From contig WRLR01000024.1 of assembly GCA_009777515.1 (NCBI GenBank), forward strand, positions 1-43,782: a stretch of 43,782 nt of DNA. The letters are read 5' to 3'. This DNA comes from Oscillospiraceae bacterium (lineage in GTDB: Bacteria > Bacillota > Clostridia > WRLR01). Both the position numbers and the translations under genes were made by a program. The stretch's first letter is position 1; the number at the start of each line of letters is the position of its first letter. A model generated the notes under the pieces. That model did no database searches. It had not been told where the DNA came from and saw nothing but the letters and a program-made list of their open reading frames with translations. Shown piece after piece: positions 24,186 to 31,714 of this stretch.

Positions 24186-25145
24186 TTATTCCGGATAGTT
24201 GCCGTGCTCGCGCCATATGTCGATCATCATATCGTAGCGCGAAAGGGGCAGCCCGGTATATGCGCAGTTTGATGTGCAAAAAACAAAGCCCCAGCCGTCC
24301 ATGCCGTCACGCAGGCAGCGTAGCACGTCGTCCCTGCATTCCTCGTCCGTCCCCGTCTGCAGCAGGCCGCAGTTTACATTGCCGCAGAGCGCTACCCTGT
24401 CTCCCACCAATCGCTTGACTTCCGCCAGATCCACGCCCGCCTGCGGGTCGATGGAATGGAGGGCGTCGGGGGCGCAGGACACCATCTGCTCCAGAATCGG
24501 CATGATGTTGCCGTCTGTGTGCTTGATCGTATAATAGCCCATCTCGCGGTAGCCGGCAATCAACGCCTTTAGGTCGCCCACAACGAAATTTTCAAACTGT
24601 TCCGGGTTGAAAAACGGGTTCGTATTAAAGCAATAGTCTGCGCACAGCGCAAAACCGTCCAAAAGGTCTCCGCGCTCTTTAAGCGCGAGTGCGCGCGCCA
24701 GGACGCTTTCGGTACGCCTTGCCGTCCTATCCTTAATGGCTTGCGGGTTCTCATACATTTCAACGGAGAACTCCAGCATGTGCTCGCCGTCCGGTATGCT
24801 CGGGGTGGAGTCGCCGTGCATCATGATAAAATACTCGTCGCCGGTGCGCTCGCGTATTATTTCGAGCAGCCGCTGCGTATCGTCCAGGCCGTGCGGGTTA
24901 GGGTGTATGAATATCGCACTGTGCTCATATCTTTGCGCCGTCAGGATATAGCAGTCCGCCATGTCGCGCAGGTGCAGCTCGCGCTCGGACGCGCTCATTT
25001 GCGACCATTGGGAATAGTGCCGGTGGGAGGGGTGCACCTTGCCGAAGGCCTCCATCGTAAGGAAAAACACGAGCTCAAATGTCGGCGCCCTGCCGATTAT
25101 CGGTTGCCTTTTCAGCGCTGCGGCAAAACGTTCTTTATGGGTCAT
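24186..25145 (-). CDS. Uroporphyrinogen decarboxylase-fold protein (methyltransferase-like), copy 1
   Basis: A 319-residue protein of the URO-D superfamily, which includes haem-pathway HemE and the MtaA/CmuA-type enzymes that move methyl groups between corrinoids, coenzymes and substrates. Visible are the N-terminal THKERFAAALKRQPI helix, a KHTDGNIMPILEQM block with His and Asp of the barrel core, SIDPQAGVDLAEVKRLVG and LCGNVNCGLL near the C-terminus. These match the methyltransferase-like branch rather than true HemE. GGGGGA precedes the ATG. It follows a second, diverged URO-D protein with 64 bp between. No corrinoid protein or MtaB gene is present nearby, so substrate is unknown. Confidence 0.82.
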   Translation of the reverse strand: MTHKERFAAALKRQPIIGRAPTFELVFFLTMEAFGKVHPSHRHYSQWSQMSASERELHLRDMADCYILTAQRYEHSAIFIHPNPHGLDDTQRLLEIIRERTGDEYFIMMHGDSTPSIPDGEHMLEFSVEMYENPQAIKDRTARRTESVLARALALKERGDLLDGFALCADYCFNTNPFFNPEQFENFVVGDLKALIAGYREMGYYTIKHTDGNIMPILEQMVSCAPDALHSIDPQAGVDLAEVKRLVGDRVALCGNVNCGLLQTGTDEECRDDVLRCLRDGMDGWGFVFCTSNCAYTGLPLSRYDMMIDIWREHGNYPE

Positions 25146-25209
25146 AATTCAAATCCCCCGAATACCGTATAATATAAATTGCGTGAATGATATAAATAAC
25201 GTGAATAAT

Positions 25210-26274
25210 TTAATAGGCGCCGTGCTTTTTTGCCGCATCGATAATCTGCGTGAAATTCGCCAAGCTTACGCTGTTTGGTATTGAATGATCCGACGCGAAT
25301 ATGTAGCCGCCGTTTTCCTTTAAAATAGGGACCACCCTTGATATTTCATCGATGATTGCCTCCGCGTCGTCCCATAACACCGCGTTGACGCCGCCGTGCA
25401 GCAGGAGCTTGTCTCCGTACAGGCGCTTTATGTTGACGGGGTCTACCCCGGCTTTGACTTCGAGCGGGTTGAGACCATCGAGGCCAATCTCGACTAAATC
25501 CGGAATGAAGCGGTTGATATCGCCGCATGAATGCAGCCTCGCCTTGACCCCTTTCGAGTGCGCCCATTCGATGGCGCGTTTTTGCACCGGCTTGATTAAG
25601 TCGCGGTAGACTTTCAACGAAAAAAACGTCGTCCCCTTGTAGCCCATGTCGTCGGGCCATTGCACCTCGTCGAAAGTATAACCTTCGTCCCAAAGCATGT
25701 CCAGCATGGCTATATTGAGATCAAGGTAGGTATCGAACATGTCGACGCACCATTCCGGGTCTTCGAGCAATGCCACAAGCAGGCGCTCGGTACCGACCAT
25801 CCATGAATGCGTCACGTCGAACCCGAACCACATCCCGGCGATAATCCACCGATCCTCCTTGCGCCATACTGGGTAATGCTCTTCCAACCGGTCCCAATGG
25901 ACACGATCCCTTGACGGCGCCATGCGCGCTTTCGCTTCCGCCCAGGCTTCGCGGTCAATTACTTTAAAATCCAAAAAATCCGGCGTGGACGCTATGTGCT
26001 TCCAGCTCTTTAATGTGGCGCCCCAGCCAGTCGTATATATTTTATATTCGTCGGTCTCTTCAATTACGCTTTCCGCATATCGCGGCGTATAGTTGACCCT
26101 AATCGTCCCAATTTTGTCCAGATCAAAATAATCGACATAGTCCCGGGTCGGCATGCCCTCGCTGACCCAGCGATCTATTGTCTGCTGCCAAGGCGAGTCG
26201 AGTATAGGGATCCTGTCCGCTTCCTTTCGCGCATACATACGAGAAAAGCGTTCTTTTGTAGTCATAGCCGGCAT
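25210..26274 (-). CDS. Uroporphyrinogen decarboxylase-fold protein (methyltransferase-like), copy 2
   Basis: A 354-residue URO-D superfamily protein, clearly a different paralogue from its neighbour. It opens with TTKERFSRMYARKEADRIPI, typical of this branch. Core blocks are WPDDMGYKGTTFFSL, KARLHSCGDINRFIPDLVEIGLDGLNPLEVKAGVDP (given here as landmarks at about 238-275, with a HSCG motif like the zinc-site His-x-Cys region of MtaA-type enzymes) and LHGGVNAVL. It starts 51 bp after the carboxyspermidine decarboxylase stop, with AGAGGT as ribosome site. Two paralogues in tandem could form a heterodimer or act on one pathway. Function beyond the superfamily cannot be assigned. Confidence 0.82.
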   Translation of the reverse strand: MPAMTTKERFSRMYARKEADRIPILDSPWQQTIDRWVSEGMPTRDYVDYFDLDKIGTIRVNYTPRYAESVIEETDEYKIYTTGWGATLKSWKHIASTPDFLDFKVIDREAWAEAKARMAPSRDRVHWDRLEEHYPVWRKEDRWIIAGMWFGFDVTHSWMVGTERLLVALLEDPEWCVDMFDTYLDLNIAMLDMLWDEGYTFDEVQWPDDMGYKGTTFFSLKVYRDLIKPVQKRAIEWAHSKGVKARLHSCGDINRFIPDLVEIGLDGLNPLEVKAGVDPVNIKRLYGDKLLLHGGVNAVLWDDAEAIIDEISRVVPILKENGGYIFASDHSIPNSVSLANFTQIIDAAKKHGAY

Positions 26275-26325
26275 TTGGGTACCTCTTTCGCACTAAAGAA
26301 CCAATTTTTTGCCATTCATTATAAT

Positions 26326-27585
26326 CTATGAGAGGCGATGCTTAAAGTCTTCGTATCCGAAGTCGCGGATTTTTTTAATTCTACCATCTTTGGTGTTCAG
26401 CATTATTGAGGGCAGGTTGATGCCGTTGAACGTGTTGTTTTTAACCATTGTGTAGTGCGCCATGTCCGTGAAAACTAGGCGGTCGCCCGGCGATAGGGGC
26501 TGCGTAAACGCGTAGTCGCCGATCACGTCGCCCGAGAGGCAGGTGAGGCCGCCAAGGCGATATATGTAGGGATGCGTCCTGCGATCATAGCCGGGGGCGG
26601 ATGGGTCGGTTGCGCCTATGACGCCCGGGCGGTACGGCATTTCCAGGACGTCGGGCATATGGCAGGCTGCAGAGGCGTCCAATATCGCTATGTTCATTGC
26701 GTTGTCGACGATGTCGAGCACGGTCGATACAAGGAATCCCGTGTTCATCGCTATCGCCTCGCCCGGCTCCAGATAGACCAGCACGCCGAACTCGTCGGAA
26801 AATTTGCGGACGCAGCCGATCAGCGTACCCAAATCGTAGTCGTGCCGCGTGATGTGGTGCCCCCCTCCGAAATTCACCCATTCCATGCGTTGCAGGTAGC
26901 TGCCGAACTTTTCGCGCACGACGTTGAGCGTGCGTTTTAGCGTGTCCGAGTTCTGCTCACACATGGTATGGAAATGCAGCCCCGTAATGCCGTTAAGGCA
27001 ATCCTGTTCCCGTTCGAACGCATCGCATGTGACGCCGAGGCGCGAGCCGGGCGCGCAGGGGTTGTATATTTCGATTTCGACCTCGGAGTAGCCGGGGTTT
27101 ACGCGGATGCCGCATTTAGCATTCCCGGCTGCGCTTCTGTAGCGGCGCCACTGGCCGAAGGAATTGAAGATGATGTGGCTGCAGATTTTTGATATTTCCG
27201 GAAAATCGCCGTCCCTGTATGCCGGCGAGTATATGTGAACTTCGCGCCGCATCTCCTCCGCCGCGAGCCGCGCCTCGAACAACGAACTGGCGGCTGCGCC
27301 CGACAGGTATTGGGCGATCAATGGGTACATGGCATACATGGAGAAGCCCTTTTGCGCGAGCAGGACGCGGCAACCGGCTGCGTCCGCGACGCCGCGCAAC
27401 AACTCCAGGTTGCGTGCGAGCAGCCCTTCGTCCACGATATAGCACGGCGAAGGTAGCGCACGCCAGTCGATGTCCGGCGGTTGAAGCTGCTCCGACAGCG
27501 GTAGAAGCGACTGCCGCTCCAGCTCCGGCTGCGGTTGCGACTGCCGTTTCGATTGCGGTTGCGGTTGCGGTATATGCTCAGCCAT
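26326..27585 (-). CDS. nspC: Carboxynorspermidine/carboxyspermidine decarboxylase
   Basis: PLP-dependent decarboxylase of the alanine-racemase-fold group that converts carboxyspermidine (or carboxynorspermidine) to spermidine (norspermidine). The product is 419 residues with the PLP Lys at about 79 (LLAQKGFSMY), GLHFHTMCEQ, VNFGGGHHITRHDYD, YLEPGEA, the nucleophile-region DASAACHMPDV and GGLTCLSGD. The first roughly 35 residues are a Gln/Pro/Ser repeat, absent from homologues. I chose the ATG at 27583-27585, which overlaps the upstream dehydrogenase stop by eight bases; a frame extending to 27633 lies wholly inside that gene. Together the two enzymes form the alternative spermidine pathway. 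Confidence 0.92.
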   Translation of the reverse strand: MAEHIPQPQPQSKRQSQPQPELERQSLLPLSEQLQPPDIDWRALPSPCYIVDEGLLARNLELLRGVADAAGCRVLLAQKGFSMYAMYPLIAQYLSGAAASSLFEARLAAEEMRREVHIYSPAYRDGDFPEISKICSHIIFNSFGQWRRYRSAAGNAKCGIRVNPGYSEVEIEIYNPCAPGSRLGVTCDAFEREQDCLNGITGLHFHTMCEQNSDTLKRTLNVVREKFGSYLQRMEWVNFGGGHHITRHDYDLGTLIGCVRKFSDEFGVLVYLEPGEAIAMNTGFLVSTVLDIVDNAMNIAILDASAACHMPDVLEMPYRPGVIGATDPSAPGYDRRTHPYIYRLGGLTCLSGDVIGDYAFTQPLSPGDRLVFTDMAHYTMVKNNTFNGINLPSIMLNTKDGRIKKIRDFGYEDFKHRLS

Positions 27586-28858
27586 TGAGCAGCTCGGGCT
27601 CGAAGCTTTCTTTCCAGGGCAGGCCGAAAACATTGAGCGCTCCCATGAACGGGTCAGGGTCGAACTCCTCTATGTTAAATACGCCCGGCCCCTTCCACGC
27701 GCCGGTGAGGAGCATCGACGCGCCGATCATCGCCGGCACGCCCGTCGTATAAGATATGGCCTGAGCGCCTGTTTCGCGGTAGCACTCCTCGTGATCGCAG
27801 ACATTGTACACATAATAATCTTTGGGCTTCCCGCCCTTTGCCCCCCGGACGATGCAGCCTATATTCGTTTTCCCTTTTGTCAAAGGGCCGAGCGAAGCGG
27901 GATCGGGCAGCACGGCTTTTAAGAACTGCAGCGGGATGATCTCCCTGCCGTCAAAAACGATGGGCCGGATGGACGTCATCCCCACGTTTTCGAGGACTTT
28001 CAGATGTGTAAGGTATTTTTCGGAAAACGTCATCCAAAAGCGTATCCTGCGGATGCCCCGTATGTTAGCCGCCAGCGACTCCAGCTCCTCATGGTACAGG
28101 AGGTAGATGTCCTTGTCCCCAATTTCCGGGAAATTGTAAACGCGCTTGATTTCCAGCGGCCGGGTCTCCACAAACGCGCCGTTTTCAAAATAGCGCCCGT
28201 TCGCGGTAATTTCGCGTATATTTATTTCGGGGTTGAAGTTGGTTGCGAACGGCAAGCCGTGATCGCCGGCGTTGGCGTCGAGAATATCTATCTCGTGGAT
28301 ATCGTCAAAATAATGCTTTTGCGCGTATGCGCAAAAGACGCCCGTGACCCCCGGATCGAAACCGCTGCCGAGCAGCGCCGTTATGCCCGCGTTACGGAAG
28401 CGCTCCCTGTACGCCCACTGCCAGCCATATTCGAACTTCGCCGTGTCAGGCGGCTCGTAGTTCGCTGTGTCGACATAGTGGACGCCCGTCTCCAGGCACG
28501 CGTCCATAATAGACAAATCCTGATACGGCAGGGCGACGTTAATCACAATATCCGGTTTAAACGAACGGATCAGCGCCACAAGCTGCGCCGTGTCGTCGGC
28601 GTCGACCTGCGCGGTGCTTATGTTAGTTAAAGCGGCGCTTTTATCTATGCATACGCCACTCGCGGTGGCGCCACCGCAGGCGGCGTTTCCGCCGCCTTTG
28701 CCCCCGAACTTCTCCAAAAGCCTCGCCTTAAGCGCGTCGCACCGCGAAAGCGTCCTGCTCGCTATCATTAAATCCGAAAAAACCGCGTTGTTTTGGCAGC
28801 ATTTATAAGCCGCCACCCCGGCGACGCCCCCGGCGCCAATCATTAACGCCCTGCTCAA
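27578..28858 (-). CDS. Carboxynorspermidine/carboxyspermidine dehydrogenase (saccharopine dehydrogenase-like)
   Basis: NADPH-dependent enzyme that condenses putrescine or diaminopropane with aspartate semialdehyde to carboxyspermidine or carboxynorspermidine. The 426-residue product opens with the nucleotide-binding ALMIGAGGVAGVAAYKC and has NVALPYQDLSIMDACLETGVHYVDTANYE, LLGSGFDPGVTGVFCAYA and SYTTGVPAMIGASML, all typical of LYS1-like CASDH/CANSDH. A Gly/Ala/Cys-rich insert sits at about 49-65. I propose a TTG start (complement of 28856-28858): GGAGG is 8 bp upstream and it sets the Rossmann motif at residues 8-14. A longer ATG frame overlaps the KDG kinase and gives an Arg-rich, non-homologous N-terminus. 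The gene begins 19 bp after kdgK and overlaps nspC. Confidence 0.9.
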   Translation of the reverse strand: MSRALMIGAGGVAGVAAYKCCQNNAVFSDLMIASRTLSRCDALKARLLEKFGGKGGGNAACGGATASGVCIDKSAALTNISTAQVDADDTAQLVALIRSFKPDIVINVALPYQDLSIMDACLETGVHYVDTANYEPPDTAKFEYGWQWAYRERFRNAGITALLGSGFDPGVTGVFCAYAQKHYFDDIHEIDILDANAGDHGLPFATNFNPEINIREITANGRYFENGAFVETRPLEIKRVYNFPEIGDKDIYLLYHEELESLAANIRGIRRIRFWMTFSEKYLTHLKVLENVGMTSIRPIVFDGREIIPLQFLKAVLPDPASLGPLTKGKTNIGCIVRGAKGGKPKDYYVYNVCDHEECYRETGAQAISYTTGVPAMIGASMLLTGAWKGPGVFNIEEFDPDPFMGALNVFGLPWKESFEPELLNG

Positions 28859-28877
28859 TTTTATTACCTCCGGTTTG

Positions 28878-29900
28878 TCAGCGCTGCACGCGGCCGGAAG
28901 CATTGCCCTTGGCCAGTGCCTCGACCTCCGCCTTGCTAACCTGGTTGAAGTCGAACTCCACGCTGTGGGCCAGACAGGACGCCGCCACCGCGAAGTCCAG
29001 CGCCTTCTGGTTGTCATAGCCTTCCAACAGGCTGTAGATCAGCGCGCCGCCGAACGAGTCCCCGCCGCCGACACGGTCGACGATGTGGACAAGATACTCC
29101 GGCGCAAAAAACGCCTGGCCGCCCGTATATAGCATGCCTGACCACTTGTTGTCGCTCGCCGAGAGGCTGCCCCGAAGCGTAATCCCGACCTTGTCGAACC
29201 CGAACCTGTCCGTCAGCTGCTTCGCGACCGATATATAGCCTTCATGCGAGAGCTCGCCCTTTTCGATGTCGGTACCCGCCGCTTTGATCCCGAACACGTC
29301 CGACGCGTCCTCCTCGTTGGCGATGCACAGGTCGACATATTCCATGAGCCCGCCCATTACTTTGCCGGCCTTTTCCGAGTTCCACAGCTTTTTTCGGAAA
29401 TTGAGATCGCAGCTGACCTTTATGCCCAGCTTCTTGGCCTCTTTCACGGCCTCCATGCACAGCGCCGCGCAGGAGTCGCTGAGCGCGGGGGTAATGCCCG
29501 TAAAATGGAACCATTCGGCGCCCTTGAATATATTGCCCCAGTCGAAGTCGCCGGGCTTAGACTCGGCAATAGCGGAGTACGCCCTGTCATATATGACTTT
29601 TGAAGCGCGTTGCGACGCGCCTTTTTCCAGGAAATAAATCCCCAAACGCTCTCCGCCCCTTGCGATCAAGTCTGTCTTTACCCCGTAGCGGCGCAGCTCG
29701 TTTATTGCGCTCTGGCCGATTTCGGTATCCGGCACCTTGGTCACATAATAGCTGTCGAGGCCGTAATTGGCGAGCGAAACCGCCACATTGGCCTCGCCGC
29801 CCGCATATGTGGCCTCGTACTCTGTCGCTTGTACGAACCGCAGGAACCCCTTGGGGTTCAACCGCATCATTATCTCGCCGAAGCATACTGTCTTTTTCAT
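28878..29900 (-). CDS. kdgK: PfkB-family sugar kinase, probably 2-keto-3-deoxygluconate kinase
   Basis: ATP-dependent ribokinase-family enzyme of 340 residues. It shows the N-terminal FGEIMMRLNP start of KDG kinases, YAGGEANVAVSLANYG, WFHFTGITPALS, the SCDLNFRKKLW block with substrate-contact Arg, and the catalytic DRVGGGDSFGGAL near the C-terminus (Asp of GGGDS is the base). These favour KdgK, which makes KDPG for the Entner-Doudoroff or hexuronate route, over fructokinase. AAAGGA precedes the ATG. No KDPG aldolase or uronate gene is in the window; instead it sits between an aldo-keto reductase and polyamine genes in one tight minus-strand run. Confidence 0.87.
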   Translation of the reverse strand: MKKTVCFGEIMMRLNPKGFLRFVQATEYEATYAGGEANVAVSLANYGLDSYYVTKVPDTEIGQSAINELRRYGVKTDLIARGGERLGIYFLEKGASQRASKVIYDRAYSAIAESKPGDFDWGNIFKGAEWFHFTGITPALSDSCAALCMEAVKEAKKLGIKVSCDLNFRKKLWNSEKAGKVMGGLMEYVDLCIANEEDASDVFGIKAAGTDIEKGELSHEGYISVAKQLTDRFGFDKVGITLRGSLSASDNKWSGMLYTGGQAFFAPEYLVHIVDRVGGGDSFGGALIYSLLEGYDNQKALDFAVAASCLAHSVEFDFNQVSKAEVEALAKGNASGRVQR

Positions 29901-29930
29901 TTTGCATATCCTTTCATATTAATATTGATA

Positions 29931-31106
29931 TTATGTTAGCGCGGCGTGCGTGTCTTTTAACTGCTGCATGATTTTTATGTGCTGCGGGCACTTGCCCTCG
30001 CATTCGCCGCACTCCACGCACGCTGCGGCGCCGTAGCCCCGATCGCGGGCCCAGTTGTTCTCACGCTCCTCCAGCGGGACGGCGAGCTGCGCATATTCCG
30101 ACTTTGCGTGGTCGGTCAGCCCGTAGACCTTGTGGTAGTTCATGAGCGAAAAAACATGTGGGATATTTACGTTTTGTGGGCAGGGCATGCAATACTTGCA
30201 TCCCGTGCAGTACAGCTCCGCGAGGCGCTTGTTTTCCTCCAGCATCCTGTCAATTTGCTCCATCTCGCTATCGGTCAGCGTGCCCTCGATGGCGGCGACT
30301 TTGGCGTTTTCTTCGACATTTTCGATGGAACGCATGCCCGACAGCGCAATGTCCACATTGCTGTTGGCCAGCACGAAGCGCAAGGCCATCTCGGCAGTGC
30401 TGCGTATGTCCTTTTTGAGCATGCCCCGAATCACCTCGGACGGGGCGCCCAGGCGGCCCCCGCCGACCGGCCCCATCACCACGACGCCGAGCCCCTTCCC
30501 ACGCGCATAGGCGATTGCCTTCTCGTTTGATCGGTCCAGCAGGTTGTACTGGCAGAGGACCGATTCAAAGTAACCGCTGTCGACGATTGGCGCCATGTTG
30601 TCCGCGCTGTCGTGGTACGAAAATGAAATGTGTTTTATCAGCCCTTCTTCTTTAGCTTTCATAGCCGACTCGATGTGCCCGCCTTTGACGTCTATATACT
30701 TTTTGAAACGCTCGAGGCTGATGCCCCACATATGGTAGAAATCGATGTGGCTGCGCCCCAGTTTTTTTAGCGAGCCCTCCAGCAGCGATCGCCATTTATT
30801 GGCGTCGCCCTCTGCGCTGGGGTTCTTGGTCGACAGGTAGACCTGCCCGCCGCCGCTGTCCGCCCAGCTTTTCAGCGCCATACCGACAGCTGTCTCGCTG
30901 TCACTGTCGCAATAGAAAGGCGCGGTGTCGATATAGTTGACGCCCAATTCAAATGCGCGTAGAATGGTCGGCACGGCTACATCGTAATCCACTTGCTTCG
31001 CGCCGCCCCGCGCGTCTTTCATTGGCAGCCGCATAGCCCCGAAACCTAGCGCGGACACCTTGATACCGGTATTTCCAAAATCCCTGTACAGGATACGTCC
31101 CGACAT
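29931..31106 (-). CDS. Aldo-keto reductase with C-terminal 4Fe-4S ferredoxin-like domain
   Basis: A 391-residue oxidoreductase. The N-terminal barrel has AKR marks: the start FGNTGIKVSALGFGAMRLPM, the catalytic Asp/Tyr region NYIDTAPFYCDSD, Lys in STKNPS and a His-containing segment FYHMWG. The C-terminal extension carries two Cys sets, CTGCKYCMPCP (about 298-308) and CVECGECEGKCP (about 363-374), that would bind iron-sulfur clusters. This architecture is common in anaerobic Clostridia; such enzymes probably reduce aldehydes or ketones with ferredoxin-linked electron flow. GGAGG precedes the ATG. It heads the minus-strand run that continues through kdgK, the polyamine genes and the URO-D pair. 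Substrate unknown. Confidence 0.9.
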   Translation of the reverse strand: MSGRILYRDFGNTGIKVSALGFGAMRLPMKDARGGAKQVDYDVAVPTILRAFELGVNYIDTAPFYCDSDSETAVGMALKSWADSGGGQVYLSTKNPSAEGDANKWRSLLEGSLKKLGRSHIDFYHMWGISLERFKKYIDVKGGHIESAMKAKEEGLIKHISFSYHDSADNMAPIVDSGYFESVLCQYNLLDRSNEKAIAYARGKGLGVVVMGPVGGGRLGAPSEVIRGMLKKDIRSTAEMALRFVLANSNVDIALSGMRSIENVEENAKVAAIEGTLTDSEMEQIDRMLEENKRLAELYCTGCKYCMPCPQNVNIPHVFSLMNYHKVYGLTDHAKSEYAQLAVPLEERENNWARDRGYGAAACVECGECEGKCPQHIKIMQQLKDTHAALT

Positions 31107-31185
31107 ATTTTCCTAACCTCCAGATAGTTGGCAATATGACAATAAATTATCATATATCAGTGTTAATTTCAATTTATTTTGATGA

Positions 31186-31215
31186 TTGAATAAACGTTAG
31201 TAAATAGGATATATA
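31186..31215 (+). promoter_or_regulatory. Candidate promoter of the V-ATPase operon
   Basis: TTGAAT (31186-31191) is followed after 18 bp by TATATA (31210-31215) in an AT-rich stretch; downstream is a 22-bp repeat array that would form the leader of the transcript. Several overlapping TATA-like hexamers make the exact -10 uncertain. Confidence 0.38.
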
Positions 31216-31256
31216 TATTATGCGACCCACATTGGACAAAAATCGGGCTGAAGCAA

Positions 31257-31390
31257 GCGGAAAGCGGCCACATAATAGGCGGAAAGCGGCCACATAACAA
31301 GCGGAAAGCAGCCATAAAACGGGCGGAAAGCGGCCATAAAACGGGCGGAAGCAAGCGAATAGCGGTCACAGAACAGGCGGAAAGCGGGCG
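31257..31390. repeat. 22-bp tandem repeat in the V-ATPase leader
   Basis: Units of 22 bp beginning GCGGAAAGCGGCC start at 31257, 31279, 31301, 31323 and 31345, followed by a 32-bp variant and a final partial copy at 31377. The array ends only 4 bp before the first ATG and its last copy supplies the purine-rich stretch where a ribosome would bind. No spacers, so not a CRISPR. Confidence 0.92.
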
Positions 31391-31393
31391 TGC

Positions 31394-31714
31394 ATGGACG
31401 ATATCATCCAAAAAATCATCGGGTTTGAGCAAAAGGCCCAAAGCATTGTCGAGGTCGCTAGGGGCGAACTCAGATCCAATAATGAAAACATGCGCCTGGA
31501 AATCGAGGCGTATAGAGCCGCCACGCACGGCGAGAAGGACTCCGAAATCGCCGACTGCATATCGCTGATGAACAGGGAGGCGGACGAGGCTATAAAGCAT
31601 CTGGAGGACGCTGCCAAGCTTAAAATAATACAAATGCAAAGAAAAGCGGCCGAGCAAAGGGACGAGTGGATCGAGCGGTTGTACAGCCAGATTGTCGGCG
31701 GTGACGCTTCATGA
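31394..31714 (+). CDS. V-type ATPase peripheral-stalk subunit (H/G-like)
   Basis: A 106-residue charged, almost wholly helical protein, rich in Glu, Lys, Gln and Ala with heptad spacing, as expected for the coiled-coil partner of subunit E in the V/A-type ATPase peripheral stalk (called H, G or F in different species). It is the first gene of the operon, and its stop overlaps the atpC start (ATGA). Sequence identity within this subunit family is always low, so assignment depends on coiled-coil nature and position. The start lies directly behind the 22-bp repeat array. Confidence 0.78.
   Translation: MDDIIQKIIGFEQKAQSIVEVARGELRSNNENMRLEIEAYRAATHGEKDSEIADCISLMNREADEAIKHLEDAAKLKIIQMQRKAAEQRDEWIERLYSQIVGGDAS

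Noticed and set aside
24186..26274. Interpretation of the URO-D-like genes as haem biosynthesis hemE
   Set aside because: They lack the HemE-type N-terminal pattern, occur as two diverged tandem copies, and no other tetrapyrrole gene is near; the methyltransferase-like branch fits better.
27586..27633. Longer N-terminus for the carboxyspermidine decarboxylase
   Set aside because: The extra 16 codons lie within the coding end of the upstream dehydrogenase, have no ribosome site and no family support.
31257..31390. Possible CRISPR array
   Set aside because: Units are contiguous 22-bp repeats without unique spacers, they diverge gradually, and no cas genes are present. The same holds for the 18-bp array at 6391-6490.
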